A DNA stretch of 38,146 bases, taken from Bdellovibrionales bacterium. GTDB taxonomy: Bacteria > Bdellovibrionota > Bdellovibrionia > Bdellovibrionales > UBA1609. A model generated the notes under the pieces. That model had not been told where the DNA came from, ran no database searches, and saw nothing but the letters and a program-made list of their open reading frames with translations. Within the stretch, counting starts at the first letter, position 1. Each line of letters starts with the position of its first letter. The stretch lies in contig JALHOQ010000010.1 of assembly GCA_022842925.1 (NCBI GenBank), positions 1 to 38,146 on the forward strand. The letters run 5' to 3'. A program made the translations under genes and the position numbers. Positions 22,957 through 32,183 of the stretch are shown in pieces.

Positions 22957-25900
22957 ATTCCAAATTCGATAAAAGCTTATAGAGCGCCGGCACCACAAAG
23001 AGCGTCAGAATTGTGGAGATGATCGTTCCCCCCACAATGGTAAGTCCCATCGGTGTTCGCGTTTCCTGCCCCATCGTGTTGCCGAATACGAGCGGCAAAG
23101 CCGCTGCGATTGTCGCCGTTGAAGTCATAAGAATGGGCCGCAAGCGCACCGGGCAACCCTCCAATAGTGCGTCCGTGACGTTCGCCTTCTTCTTTTCTCG
23201 AACCTGATTGGTAAACTCCACCAACAGAATCGAGTTTTTCTTGGCAATACCCATTAGAACAATAATGCCAATAAAACTGAATAAGTTTAGAGAAACGCCG
23301 AACATCCACAAAGCCAGAATCGCTCCAGACATAGCGAAGGGAAGTGCGACTAATACTGAGATTGGATGGATGAAAGAATTAAACTGAATGGCCAGCACCA
23401 TATAGGCCACCAAAATCCCTAAAAGCAGGGCCACGGTCAGAGAGCGGAAACTTTCCGCCAGACCGGCCGCCGACCCATCGAGCGAGAATCCGTAGCCATC
23501 CGGCAAAACCTCACGCGCGATCTCTTCGGCCCGCTTTACGACTTCCGCTTGCGATTGCCCTGTCGTCAGCTGCCCAAACACTCCAACGGCGCGCTGACGG
23601 TTTATTCGCGTGATGGCCTGAATGGTTCCAATCTCCTTCACACTCACCAAATCCGTGAGCGGAAGGATATTGCCGAACTGATTGCGAACGAAAATTTTTC
23701 GAATATCCTCGCGGCTTAAAATTTCGGCCTCGGGCACCTTCACTCGAATATCGTAGCGGCGCCCGCCCGCGGTATATCGACTGACCCGGCTGCCAGCGAT
23801 AGCAGCATTCAAGGTTTTAGCCACGGATTCGATCGTCACTCCCTTCGCGGCCAATTGGCTACGCAAAGGTTCAATTTCGAGTTCCGGCAATCCCAACCGG
23901 AAATCCGTGTCCATATCTTGAGCCAGACCCTCATCGGTCAGTTGCTTAATAATTGCCTGAGCTTTTTCGTTTAGGATTTTCAAGTCCGGCCCCATAATAT
24001 TAAATGAGACTGGAAACTGCCGACCCGTAGTTAGGTTTCGCGATGAAATGTCGCGCACACTGGCACGCAGGCCCTTGATGTCCTTCACGCCCTTGCGGAT
24101 TTTGTCCATGACTTCGAGATGGGTAACGATTCTCTCCTCTCGATCTTTTAAAGTAATCGGAATGAAGACCTGGTTGGGATTGGTGTTGCCGCCGCCCCCG
24201 CCTCCGACCGAAACCAGGAACCCTTGCACCTCCGGAATATCGCGAAGAACTTTTTCAACTTGCTCGGCGACCTTCGACGTCGTCTCGAGCGAAGTGCCCG
24301 GCGGCAGCTGACCATTAAATAAGATAAAGTTCTGATCCTGAAGAGGGAGAAACTCTTGCCGAACCTGCTGAATCAGAAAAATGGAAGCTCCCCCTAAACC
24401 AAACGAAATCCCTACCACAAGAACGGAATGCTTCAATGTCGGCCGCAAAATGGCCTTATATTTCTCAGCCAGAGCTTCAAACCAATGATCCAATTTGAGC
24501 TCAAACTTCGAAATCTTGGGCGAAGTCGACATAAAGGCCGCGGCTCGCATCGGCGTTATGGTGACGGCTTCAAGCAAAGAAAGTGTGACCGCGATCGACA
24601 TAGCAATGCCGAATTGAAAAAAGAATTTGCCCGTAATGCCGTCCATAAAGATCACCGGAGCGAAAACGGCGATCACGGCCAAGGTCGCAGCGGTGGCCGC
24701 AGGGAGGATCTCCATTGCCCCATCATAGGCCGCCTGATAGGGCGTCTTGCCCATTCGATAATGCCGCACGATATTTTCCAGCAGCATTATAGCGTCATCG
24801 ACCACAATTGAAATGGAGAGCGTCAACGCTAGGAGAGTGAAGAGGTTTAGGGTGAAGCCAAAGAAATAGAGAAAGAGAAAGGTCCCGACAATGGAGGTGG
24901 GGATACTAAACAACACGTTTAGAGCCGCTTGCCAGCTTCCCAAAAACAAAAAGCAAACAAGAATGGTCACAATGCCCGCGACGACAAGTTTTTCCATTGT
25001 CGTATGGACAGTCGCTTCGGTCGGAGCCGTGAAGTTTACGCGCATTCGAACGTCATAGCCTTCGGGCAACATGCCTCTAACTTTTTCCAGGTGCTGAATG
25101 ACCGCGTCCGCGAGTTGAACTTCGTTGGCACCACGCTGCTTGCGTATGGCAACCGAGATCGCTGGCTTCCCGTCGACTCGTGCAATACGACGGATATCCG
25201 AAAGTCCGTCTTCCACGTCGGCGACATCACCGATCGTGAGCCGCACATCTTGAATATTCTGCCCACCCCGTTTTAACAGCCTCAACTTTTTAATCTCATC
25301 GACGCTGTAGGCCTCACCCATCCAGCGCACTCGCAGTTCCTTGCTGCCTTCAACGAACTGACCGGCGGCGGCTTCCACGTGCTGAGTGGTCAAAGCGTCA
25401 ATGACGTCCAAAATCGTCAACTCGAGACGACGTAGCTTGTCGAGATTCGGCCAGACTCGCAAGTTGCGGTCGCTGAATCCGGCGATGCTGACTTCTCCGA
25501 TGTTTGGCAAGAAACGAAATTGATCGAGTAGGAACTGGTCGGCATACACTATCAAATCTCGAACCGACGCTTTCTCAGCAGTCAGCGAGATGAACATAAT
25601 GGGCTGCTCTTCTGGATTGGTCTTACGAACGATGGCGGGATCCACTCCGGTTGGAAAGCGGATCTGAGCGATTGCCGTTTGCACCTCTTGCAAAGCCACG
25701 TCCACATTGCGGTTGATATCGAACTCAAGGCGCACCGTGCCGGCCCCCTGGCGGACTGTGGAGCGCATCTCCTTTACGCCTTCGATGTTTAAGAGCTGAG
25801 TTTCCACACGGTCGATAATCTCAGCTTCTACGATTTCGGGACCGGCCCCCTCGTAATTTACAGAAACATCGATAATAGGAAAATCCACATCAGGCAGTTG

Positions 25901-26005
25901 CGAAACGCCCAGCTTGGTCAACGCGAATCCGCCAAAGGTAATCAAGCCCGCCATTAGGATCCAGGCGAACACCGTGCGCTTGAGTGATATTTCAATTAGA
26001 TTCAT
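22940..26005 (-). CDS. RND-family efflux transporter (HAE1/AcrB-like permease)
   Basis: 1021 residues, the usual RND length. TM1 at the N-terminus (TVFAWILMAGLITFGGFAL), the LGVSQLPDVDFPIIDV segment, two large periplasmic loops, TM4 with the proton-relay pair Asp403-Asp404 (ISIVVDDAIMLLENI), and the TM10 motif LMGIAKKNSILLVEF. A Gly-rich run (about residue 600) lies in the second loop. It is a proton-driven exporter working as a trimer. No periplasmic adaptor (MFP) or outer-membrane channel gene lies in the window; the upstream gene is an MlaC-like protein 56 bp away on the same strand. GGAG four bases before ATG 26005. Confidence 0.92.
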   Translation of the reverse strand: MNLIEISLKRTVFAWILMAGLITFGGFALTKLGVSQLPDVDFPIIDVSVNYEGAGPEIVEAEIIDRVETQLLNIEGVKEMRSTVRQGAGTVRLEFDINRNVDVALQEVQTAIAQIRFPTGVDPAIVRKTNPEEQPIMFISLTAEKASVRDLIVYADQFLLDQFRFLPNIGEVSIAGFSDRNLRVWPNLDKLRRLELTILDVIDALTTQHVEAAAGQFVEGSKELRVRWMGEAYSVDEIKKLRLLKRGGQNIQDVRLTIGDVADVEDGLSDIRRIARVDGKPAISVAIRKQRGANEVQLADAVIQHLEKVRGMLPEGYDVRMRVNFTAPTEATVHTTMEKLVVAGIVTILVCFLFLGSWQAALNVLFSIPTSIVGTFLFLYFFGFTLNLFTLLALTLSISIVVDDAIMLLENIVRHYRMGKTPYQAAYDGAMEILPAATAATLAVIAVFAPVIFMDGITGKFFFQFGIAMSIAVTLSLLEAVTITPMRAAAFMSTSPKISKFELKLDHWFEALAEKYKAILRPTLKHSVLVVGISFGLGGASIFLIQQVRQEFLPLQDQNFILFNGQLPPGTSLETTSKVAEQVEKVLRDIPEVQGFLVSVGGGGGGNTNPNQVFIPITLKDREERIVTHLEVMDKIRKGVKDIKGLRASVRDISSRNLTTGRQFPVSFNIMGPDLKILNEKAQAIIKQLTDEGLAQDMDTDFRLGLPELEIEPLRSQLAAKGVTIESVAKTLNAAIAGSRVSRYTAGGRRYDIRVKVPEAEILSREDIRKIFVRNQFGNILPLTDLVSVKEIGTIQAITRINRQRAVGVFGQLTTGQSQAEVVKRAEEIAREVLPDGYGFSLDGSAAGLAESFRSLTVALLLGILVAYMVLAIQFNSFIHPISVLVALPFAMSGAILALWMFGVSLNLFSFIGIIVLMGIAKKNSILLVEFTNQVREKKKANVTDALLEGCPVRLRPILMTSTATIAAALPLVFGNTMGQETRTPMGLTIVGGTIISTILTLFVVPALYKLLSNLESKRHV

Positions 26006-26061
26006 GGCACTCCGTTCGGCTCGCGCCCGATTGCCAGGCGCGAAGCGAACAGTTTAGCCGG

Positions 26062-26673
26062 TTATGGACAGTTAATAAAATCGGATTGCGATGTTATATG
26101 CTGAATCAACGCCGACACGGGCATCGAATTGACCGGATCTTTTTCAAATTCTCGCTTCATAAACTGCTGAAAATCGCGACCTTGATAAGTCACAGCGCTG
26201 AGACCCATGTACTCGGCGTCATTAATTTTAAATAATCCCGGAGCTAGCTCTTCAATCACAGCGGCTCCGCGATGATCTTTTCCATTTACCGTTACGGTCA
26301 CGCCGACTTCATAAATATTGTTGCCTCGTGATTTTGCGGCTTCATCGACTTTGATCGATCCCTCGCCGCCACCACCAAGCAACGGAATGGCTTTGGTCAT
26401 CATGATGGCGGGAACAAGCTCGGGAAAGCGCGCGACCGCTTGGGCCTCGCGATCCATCTGCCCATAAGTGCTCAACCAAACCCGGGAGATCGCAGCGTTG
26501 CCCATGCTTTCCTTGAGCAATGCGCACATGCCGTTGAGCCGGTCACTTTCGTCTTTTTCGGCTAAAATATTTTGAGCTGAAGTCAGTGTTTGATCGAGGA
26601 ACAAGCTGGCGGCATCTTTGGCGAAAGCCTCAGCCGACAAGAAAATGGCGAATGCCAAGAAAATCCGTTTCAT
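26062..26673 (-). CDS. MlaC/Ttg2D-like periplasmic lipid-binding protein
   Basis: 203 residues with signal peptide MKRIFLAFAIFLSAEAFA and GGGGGAG two bases before ATG 26673. The pattern of MlaC proteins is recognisable: a long helical part (LLKESMGNAAISRVWLSTYGQM, here in pieces, where MlaC has 'D---ISR--LG--W'), FPELVPAIMM, then a sheet with NIYEVGVTVTVNGKDHRGAAVIE and GLFKINDAEYMGLS, ending with RDFQQFMKREFEKD as in 'S----R-EF'. MlaC carries phospholipids across the periplasm. Here no mla ABC transporter is present; the neighbour is an RND transporter, as in hopanoid loci where HpnM (MlaC-like) accompanies HpnN (RND). That parallel is inference. Confidence 0.65.
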   Translation of the reverse strand: MKRIFLAFAIFLSAEAFAKDAASLFLDQTLTSAQNILAEKDESDRLNGMCALLKESMGNAAISRVWLSTYGQMDREAQAVARFPELVPAIMMTKAIPLLGGGGEGSIKVDEAAKSRGNNIYEVGVTVTVNGKDHRGAAVIEELAPGLFKINDAEYMGLSAVTYQGRDFQQFMKREFEKDPVNSMPVSALIQHITSQSDFINCP

Positions 26674-26725
26674 ATCTCCCCCTCTATATATTTTGAACTT
26701 GAGTCGTGGGCTAAGTATGAAACGT

Positions 26726-26756
26726 GACCTTGGTCCGGATCAACTGGACCAAGGTC
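26726..26756 (-). terminator. hairpin terminator after the Tyr/Pro-rich exported protein
   Basis: GACCTTGGTCC (26726-26736) pairs perfectly with GGACCAAGGTC (26746-26756), 9-base loop. It lies 27 bp after the stop of the minus-strand gene at 26784. The T-run is weak (ACGTTTC on the minus strand). Confidence 0.65.
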
Positions 26757-26783
26757 TTAACGCTTATCCGTCTCGATTACGGA

Positions 26784-27323
26784 TTAATAATAGCGGCGGG
26801 GATAGCGCTGATAACGGGGACGCGGATAGTTGTAATAAACTGAAGGTCCGCGGCGATAGTAAGCGCGCGGGTAAACGACCGGCGGCAGAACGGGCGGGGC
26901 CTGATAGTAGGGAGCAGCGTAACCGTAATTGTATCCGGGAACGGCATAAACGCCGCAATTGCTGGCGCACGGATCAACCGGCGGTGGGACACAGTTTACA
27001 CAGGGCTGTTGACACGGATTCGCATAGATCGAGGTGCCGCAGGGGTTGGCGTATCCGTAGCCGTAGCCATAACCCTGGCCGTAATACTGAGTCTTTTCGA
27101 CTTTAGCATCAGTCGGAAGCTCGACGGCTTTGAGTTGAATCCACTGACCGTTTTCTTCCATTTCGGCCACGCCGGTTTCTTCATTGATGCGGATCGTGAC
27201 CACATCTTCTTGGTTCACAGCGCCGACGACGGCACCAGGCAGAGCTACTGCATCGGGGGATGCAACGCCCATCAACAAAGCCGCTGACGAGGTCGCCAGC
27301 ATAATGAGCAAACTGTTTTTCAT
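26784..27323 (-). CDS. exported Tyr/Pro/Gly-rich protein, paralogue of 27455-27898
   Basis: 179 residues from ATG 27323 (AGGAGG four bases upstream; longer versions lack it). Hydrophobic signal segment LLIMLATSSAALLMGVAS. A short conserved-looking core (IRINEETGVAEMEENGQW, then LKAVELP) is followed by a low-complexity tail: YGQGYGYGYGY, several Cys (NPCGTS, NPCQQPCVNC, DPCASNCG) and a Pro/Tyr/Arg-rich end RYQRYPRRYY. The core matches the next gene (VRVNEQTRSGEVSYDEGRTW, then LHAVE), so they are paralogues. The tail suggests a secreted structural or surface protein. Function unknown. Confidence 0.7.
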   Translation of the reverse strand: MKNSLLIMLATSSAALLMGVASPDAVALPGAVVGAVNQEDVVTIRINEETGVAEMEENGQWIQLKAVELPTDAKVEKTQYYGQGYGYGYGYANPCGTSIYANPCQQPCVNCVPPPVDPCASNCGVYAVPGYNYGYAAPYYQAPPVLPPVVYPRAYYRRGPSVYYNYPRPRYQRYPRRYY

Positions 27324-27380
27324 TCTTCCTCCTAGGGGGATTAGGTAATCGCAGAGGAAGCGTATAGGCGCGTCAGACGC

Positions 27381-27416
27381 AGGTTGACAACTACCCAGTG
27401 TGCAAGCTGTCAACCT
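27381..27416. repeat. inverted repeat AGGTTGACA-N18-TGTCAACCT
   Basis: A perfect 9+9 inverted repeat 58 bp upstream of the gene starting at 27323. Each arm contains TTGACA. On the minus strand TTGTCA (27390-27385) and TATACG, 18 bases apart, could be a sigma-70 promoter, with the arms as an operator. Confidence 0.4.
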
Positions 27417-27454
27417 TTCCACATTGGGCGGATTTTACATGTAGCAAATTGCCC

Positions 27455-27898
27455 CTACCATCGTCTTCCGTACCTATAATACACGAAATCTGGAGTGCGA
27501 CGCATGGCATAAGGGCGCGCCTCATATGTGCGGATTCGTGGACGTGCATAGAGTTCAACCGGAGGCGGCAATCGGCGAGGGGGCGCGATAAATACCAAAG
27601 GAAAGCGAGGGATGACGAAAACGGGGCAGGAGATTACGGGCGGGGGACAACCATCTAAATACTGGGCGGGCTGAACAGTCGCTTCCGCTTCCCACGTCGC
27701 CAACCGCTCGTGCTCGACCGCGTGGAGGTCTTTCCACGTCCGGCCCTCGTCATAGGACACCTCACCCGAACGTGTCTGCTCATTCACGCGTACAATCGAC
27801 GGCTCATTTAACGATTCGGAATCCACTTCGGGCGTGGGACACGCGGCATAGCTTGCAAAGGCTTTCGAAAATAAAAGAGCGAGCAACAGGGAGCGCAT
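27455..27898 (-). CDS. exported Pro/Arg-rich protein, paralogue of 26784-27323
   Basis: 147 residues, AGGAGG six bases before ATG 27898. Signal peptide MRSLLLALLFSKAFASYA then Cys20. The core VRVNEQTRSGEVSYDEGRTW-KDLHAVE is related to the core of the neighbour, followed by QPAQYLDGCPPPVISCP, a hydrophobic/Pro stretch (FVIPRFPLVFIAPPRRLPPP) and a basic aromatic end YYRYGRRW. Function unknown; probably secreted or outer-surface. A sigma-54-like element lies immediately upstream; the sister gene has none. Confidence 0.65.
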   Translation of the reverse strand: MRSLLLALLFSKAFASYAACPTPEVDSESLNEPSIVRVNEQTRSGEVSYDEGRTWKDLHAVEHERLATWEAEATVQPAQYLDGCPPPVISCPVFVIPRFPLVFIAPPRRLPPPVELYARPRIRTYEARPYAMRRTPDFVYYRYGRRW

Positions 27899-27934
27899 GC
27901 TTTTCCTCCTGGGAGAAGATCAACCCAGGAGGTC

Positions 27935-27950
27935 TGCAATAGGAACGCCA
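27935..27950 (-). promoter_or_regulatory. sigma-54 promoter of the exported protein at 27455
   Basis: Minus strand TGGCGT-N5-TTGCA, exact spacing, immediately after the rpoD stop codon. Predicted start near 27924, about 26 bases before ATG 27898 and ahead of its AGGAGG. Confidence 0.75.
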
Positions 27951-29780
27951 CTACTCGATAAAAGCTTTTAATTTATTGCTGCGGCTCGGATGACGGAGTT
28001 TACGCAGAGCCTTGGCTTCAATCTGACGAATTCGCTCGCGAGTCACGTTGAAATCCTGACCGACTTCTTCAAGGGTATGGTCGCTTTCTTCCCCGATTCC
28101 AAAGCGCATGCGGAGGACTTTTTCCTCGCGCGCCGTCAGTGTCGCCAATACCCGGCGAGTTTGTTCAGCCAGGTTTAGGTTCACAATGGCTTCGGCCGGA
28201 TTGATGACCTTTTTATCCTCAATAAAGTCGCCCAAGTGTGAATCTTCCTCTTCACCTACCGGTGTTTCGAGAGAGATCGGCTCCTTTGCGATTTTCAAGA
28301 CTTTACGGACTTTATCGACGGGCATGTCCATCTTCACTGCAATCTCTTCAGGTGTGGGTTCACGTCCCAGCTCCTGAACGAGATAACGCGAGGTCCGCAC
28401 AAGTTTGTTGATCGTTTCGATCATATGCACCGGGATACGAATGGTGCGAGCTTGGTCAGCAATGGCCCGTGTGATGGCCTGTCGGATCCACCACGTGGCA
28501 TAGGTCGAAAACTTGTAACCACGACGGTACTCGAACTTATCGACGGCCTTCATCAGGCCGATATTGCCTTCCTGAATCAAATCCAAAAATTGCAGTCCGC
28601 GATTGGTGTACTTCTTGGCGATCGAGACCACCAGACGCAGGTTGGCTTCCACTAGTTCGGATTTCGCTTTGTCGGCCTCGCGCTCCCCTTTCCAAATGGC
28701 GGTGTAGGTGTCGCGGGTCCATTCAAAGGTCATTTCGGTTTCTTGCATCAGACGATCGAGGCGATCTTGGGCGTCGGCGGCTAAAAGATAGTAGGTGCGG
28801 AAGTGATTGAATGAGAGACCCATGGTCTCTTTCGTCATTTTTGCCACTTCCTGATCGGATGTCTCCATCGCCTTAAAGCGTTGAGCCATATGACTGATGT
28901 CTTTGCTGAAGCTCTTTTCAACGCCGGTTTTCACGCGCTTACGTAGCTCCGCCTGACGCGAGACCAAGTTTTTAAACTTAATGACAATGCGATTAATGGT
29001 CTTGCGATTGAAGTTGATGCTCTCGAAATTCTGCATCAGCTCCGTGTTCAGCTTTTCCAGCTCTTTTGAAGCCTCAAGTGAAGCCGGCGATTTATGTGGC
29101 GACTCCTTAAGAGTTTTGAAAAAGAGTGCCGACTTTTTTTGGTACTTCTTCACGTGGCCGATCAGCTCGTGAATTTTTTGAATGTACTCTTGTTCATCAT
29201 ACTGAGTGTCTTCGTCTTCAAGGCCGCGGAAAATGGCCTTAACCTTGATGCGGCCCTCATCGAGTCGCTTGCCGAGTTGGATGATCTCGTTAGTCCCAAT
29301 CGGGGACATGGTGATCGCGCGCACGATTTCGCGCTCTCCGAATTCGATCCGTCGCGCGATTTCCACTTCGCCTTCGCGCGTGAGGAGTGAAACACTGCCC
29401 ATCTTGCGAAGATAAAGGCGCACGGGGTCGTTCGATTTAGCGTCCCCTTCGGACTCTTTCTCTTCTTCCTCTTCCTCGGTGGCCTCTTTATCCGGATCGC
29501 TCAGGAAGAATTGATCTTCCTCGTCGTCTTTCTTATTTTCCGACGGTTCTGTAATTACTACACCGTTCACCTCGAGGGCCTGCATAAAGGTATCGAGAAC
29601 GGTGACCGCGATCAGCTCGGGTGGCAGAAGCTCATTAAGTTCTTCAACCGCAAGAGCTCCGCGCTCCTTGGCCAACTTCACAAACCTCTGAATTTCCTCT
29701 TTAATAAGGTCTTCTTGCTGAGCGAGAGTGAGCTCCTTGACTGGAGTGTCAGAGACTTTGTCCGTCGTATTTTTCGACAT
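27951..29780 (-). CDS. rpoD: primary sigma factor RpoD (sigma-70)
   Basis: 609 residues, full-length sigma-70. N-terminal region 1.1, an acidic stretch (about 85-110, [15 protein letters not shown]) before region 1.2 ([21 protein letters not shown], in pieces), a non-conserved insert, region 2 with [19 protein letters not shown] for -10 recognition and melting, region 3 ([12 protein letters not shown]), and region 4.2 helix-turn-helix [20 protein letters not shown] for -35 recognition. AGGAG about 10 bases before ATG 29780. Downstream of dnaG, separated by 30 bp, so it is the last gene of the rpsU-yqeY-dnaG-rpoD operon. Confidence 0.98.
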   Translation of the reverse strand: MSKNTTDKVSDTPVKELTLAQQEDLIKEEIQRFVKLAKERGALAVEELNELLPPELIAVTVLDTFMQALEVNGVVITEPSENKKDDEEDQFFLSDPDKEATEEEEEEKESEGDAKSNDPVRLYLRKMGSVSLLTREGEVEIARRIEFGEREIVRAITMSPIGTNEIIQLGKRLDEGRIKVKAIFRGLEDEDTQYDEQEYIQKIHELIGHVKKYQKKSALFFKTLKESPHKSPASLEASKELEKLNTELMQNFESINFNRKTINRIVIKFKNLVSRQAELRKRVKTGVEKSFSKDISHMAQRFKAMETSDQEVAKMTKETMGLSFNHFRTYYLLAADAQDRLDRLMQETEMTFEWTRDTYTAIWKGEREADKAKSELVEANLRLVVSIAKKYTNRGLQFLDLIQEGNIGLMKAVDKFEYRRGYKFSTYATWWIRQAITRAIADQARTIRIPVHMIETINKLVRTSRYLVQELGREPTPEEIAVKMDMPVDKVRKVLKIAKEPISLETPVGEEEDSHLGDFIEDKKVINPAEAIVNLNLAEQTRRVLATLTAREEKVLRMRFGIGEESDHTLEEVGQDFNVTRERIRQIEAKALRKLRHPSRSNKLKAFIE

Positions 29781-29810
29781 TAGAAAACGCTCCTCGCGTG
29801 TTGGACGATT

Positions 29811-31604
29811 TTAAGAATCGCGGTTAAGTGACCTGCGGTTCCGATGGATATTCATTATTTGTTCCAGCTTGTCGGTTGAATCAGCCGGGTTCGAGCCCCG
29901 CAAATTAGAAACCAACTCCTTTGATTTCGACTTCAAAAAATTCTCTTTCACGCGCTTTACACAATCCTGCAAGAGTTTGGCCGCGGCGTCTTCCCCGAGT
30001 CCCCGATAGGGTTCGGATAGGTGCCGAGTGACCATTTCTGAAGGTTTTACTTCTCCCGCCAACAAAGCCGATAAAGTATCAAATTTATTAGGCATTAGTC
30101 TATACACTTCCGCGATCCTAGCAAACAGAGCTCGTCCACCGGGATGGGCGATCTGCTCAAATACCCCGGATTCCAGTGCTGTCTTTAGGTAGACCTCTTT
30201 CAGCAGAATTACGTTTAAAAGTTCCTGCTCGGCCCGCTTCAAACTGCCTATATCGATTATACCGGCAGCTGGTTCCACCGAGACCTGTTTCGGTGGCGAT
30301 ACTCGAGCTGCCGGCCGACCTTTGACGCTTTGTTCAATAAGGCTCGGCTTAACGTCGACCATGCGAGCCAGATTTTCCACGTAAAGGGATCGCAGGCGGA
30401 GATCGCCTATTTTCTCAAGGACCGGCGCGATCTCGTCTAAGAAGCGAACCTTGCCACTGGGGGAACCTTTGGACTCGTGCCAGATCTCGTGGCTAATCAG
30501 GTCGAAAAGATCCGGGGCGCCACCTATCAGGGCCTTCATTTTCTCCACCCCATGGGCCTCAATGTACTCGTCCGGATCCAGTTCCTCGGGGAGAAAAAGT
30601 CCGCGCGCCAACAATCCCTGCTCGAGAAGAATAGGCAAGCTGCGGCGGGCGGCCATCTTTCCAGCCTCGTCACCGTCGAATAACAACAAAATTTTATTTG
30701 TATAGCGCTTCACCGTGCGGGCATGGTCCGCAGTCAGTGCTGTTCCAAGAGTAGCCGCGATATTCATAATCCCGGCCTTCGCCAGCGCCAGCCAGTCCAT
30801 ATAACCTTCGACCACGATTAACTCATCGGCTGTACGGATGTGCTTGACCGACGTCTCTAGACCGTAGAAGACCCGCCCTTTATGAAAGAGCGGCGACTCT
30901 GGACTGTTCAGGTACTTTGGTTTCTCTTCGGGGTTGACCACCCGACCGCCAAAACCCAAACACTCTCGCGCGGGAGAGAAGATTGGGAAAATCAAGCGAT
31001 GGCGAAAAAGATCATAATGACCGGATTTTCCACCCGTGCGGCGTTTGATTAAACCTAACTGCTCGGCGTATTGAGCCGGGACTTTTTTGGCATTGAGGTA
31101 GTCGGCCAAATCCGACCATGCCTCGGGCGCGTAGCCGAGCTTATAGGCGTCGACCAACTGTTCATTCAACTTTCTCTTCGCCAGATATTTTTTGACTTCG
31201 TGATCGGGCGGAAGATTCTTGAGTTGCTGGTGAAAGAACTGGGCCGCAAGGGCATTTACGCGGTGAAGAGGTTCTTTGATGTCCCGTACGGCTGGACGCT
31301 CATCGCCGTCCGGTTTAGGCAGCGGGAGGCCCGCGCGCTTGGCTAAATACTCCACCGCTTCGGGAAACGTCATGCCCTGGTACTGTTGAACAAAGGAGTA
31401 AACGTTCCCCGAGGCTTTGCAGCCGAAACAATGGTAAACTTGTTTATCTTCGCTGACCGAGAAACTGGGAGACTTTTCGTGATGGAACGGACAGAGGCCT
31501 TGGTGGTTGCCTCCGCTTCGACGCAGCTCCACGTACTGGCCGATGAGGTCGACGATATTCGCCGACTCACGGACCCGCTCTATAAAATCCTGCGGAAAGC
31601 GCAA
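29811..31604 (-). CDS. dnaG: DNA primase DnaG
   Basis: 597 residues from TTG 31604 (AGGGGA upstream; the alignment of the N-terminus with DnaG supports this start). Zinc-binding domain: Cys38, His41, Cys59, Cys62 (GLCPFHHEKSPSFSV, YHCFGCKASGNV). Catalytic TOPRIM core: VVEGYMDWLALA and LLFDGDEAGKMAARRS hold the acidic metal ligands; the RNA-polymerase domain motif ECLGFGGRVV lies before them. The C-terminal third, which binds DnaB, is poorly conserved as usual. It makes RNA primers at the replication fork. A palindrome lies in its leader. Confidence 0.97.
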   Translation of the reverse strand: MRFPQDFIERVRESANIVDLIGQYVELRRSGGNHQGLCPFHHEKSPSFSVSEDKQVYHCFGCKASGNVYSFVQQYQGMTFPEAVEYLAKRAGLPLPKPDGDERPAVRDIKEPLHRVNALAAQFFHQQLKNLPPDHEVKKYLAKRKLNEQLVDAYKLGYAPEAWSDLADYLNAKKVPAQYAEQLGLIKRRTGGKSGHYDLFRHRLIFPIFSPARECLGFGGRVVNPEEKPKYLNSPESPLFHKGRVFYGLETSVKHIRTADELIVVEGYMDWLALAKAGIMNIAATLGTALTADHARTVKRYTNKILLLFDGDEAGKMAARRSLPILLEQGLLARGLFLPEELDPDEYIEAHGVEKMKALIGGAPDLFDLISHEIWHESKGSPSGKVRFLDEIAPVLEKIGDLRLRSLYVENLARMVDVKPSLIEQSVKGRPAARVSPPKQVSVEPAAGIIDIGSLKRAEQELLNVILLKEVYLKTALESGVFEQIAHPGGRALFARIAEVYRLMPNKFDTLSALLAGEVKPSEMVTRHLSEPYRGLGEDAAAKLLQDCVKRVKENFLKSKSKELVSNLRGSNPADSTDKLEQIMNIHRNRRSLNRDS

Positions 31605-31620
31605 AGGATGTTCCCCTATT

Positions 31621-31645
31621 AAAACGGTATTCGGAATACCGTTTT
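31621..31645 (-). promoter_or_regulatory. 25-bp palindrome in the dnaG leader (attenuator or operator)
   Basis: AAAACGGTATTC and GAATACCGTTTT flank a single G, a perfect dyad. As RNA it forms a 10-bp stem ending in a T-run on both strands. It sits between the yqeY stop and the dnaG start, the place where E. coli has terminator T1 in rpsU-dnaG-rpoD. Confidence 0.65.
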
Positions 31646-31667
31646 CAGCACCCCGAATACGGGTATG

Positions 31668-32114
31668 TTAAGTTAATTTACTCTTTACTAGATCTGAGAC
31701 TGTTTTTCCATCGGCTTGGCCCCCGGTTCGGGCCATCACTTCTTTTACCACTCCGCCCATTTGTTTCATTGTGGTGGCGCCTTGGGCTTTGATGACTTCG
31801 TCGACGATGGTGGCGACTTGCTCGGCTGACATTTGCGCCGGCAGGTACTCTTCAAGTACTCCGAGTTCGAATTTTTCTTTATCAATCAAGTCCTGGCGGC
31901 CGGCTTTTTCGAATTCAGAAATGGAGTCTTTGCGTTGCTTCGCGAGTTTTTTGATCACGCCGATGACTTCCTGATCGGTGATGGCGTTCGGGCGCAATTC
32001 AATTTCGCGATACTTGATCGCGCTTTGAAGAAAGCGGACGGCGGCGAGGCGCTCGGCCTGTCGGCTCTTCATGGCTGCTTTAATGTCGTCGAGAATTTTT
32101 TCTTTTAAACCCAT
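31668..32114 (-). CDS. yqeY: GatB/YqeY domain protein
   Basis: 148 residues, all-helical YqeY domain: LKEKILDDIKAAMKSRQAER, LAAVRFLQSAIKYREIEL, DLIDKEKFELGVLEEYLPAQMS, and the C-terminal MGGVVKEVMARTGGQADGKTV. The domain resembles the tRNA-binding tail of GatB, hence a possible role in tRNA handling or amidation, though the free-standing protein is not well characterised. It lies between rpsU and dnaG, a common order outside enterobacteria. AAGGTGA is 6-7 bases before ATG 32114. Confidence 0.93.
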   Translation of the reverse strand: MGLKEKILDDIKAAMKSRQAERLAAVRFLQSAIKYREIELRPNAITDQEVIGVIKKLAKQRKDSISEFEKAGRQDLIDKEKFELGVLEEYLPAQMSAEQVATIVDEVIKAQGATTMKQMGGVVKEVMARTGGQADGKTVSDLVKSKLT

Positions 32115-32139
32115 TGCAATTCACCTTTGCGGAAGATCT

Positions 32140-32170
32140 GGTCCCTCCGCCCGCTGCCGGGCGAAGGACC
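32140..32170 (-). other. strong hairpin between rpsU and yqeY
   Basis: GGTCC...CGCCCG pairs with CGGGCG...GGACC (with a one-base bulge) around CTGC. There is no T-run, so it is more likely an RNA-processing or stabilising element, or a leaky attenuator, than a full terminator. Confidence 0.5.
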
Positions 32171-32183
32171 CATTAAAGGAAGA

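Noticed and set aside
24180-24220. Run of GCC/CCG-type codons in the RND gene as a possible repeat
   Set aside because: It encodes a short Gly run in a periplasmic loop; ordinary low-complexity coding sequence.
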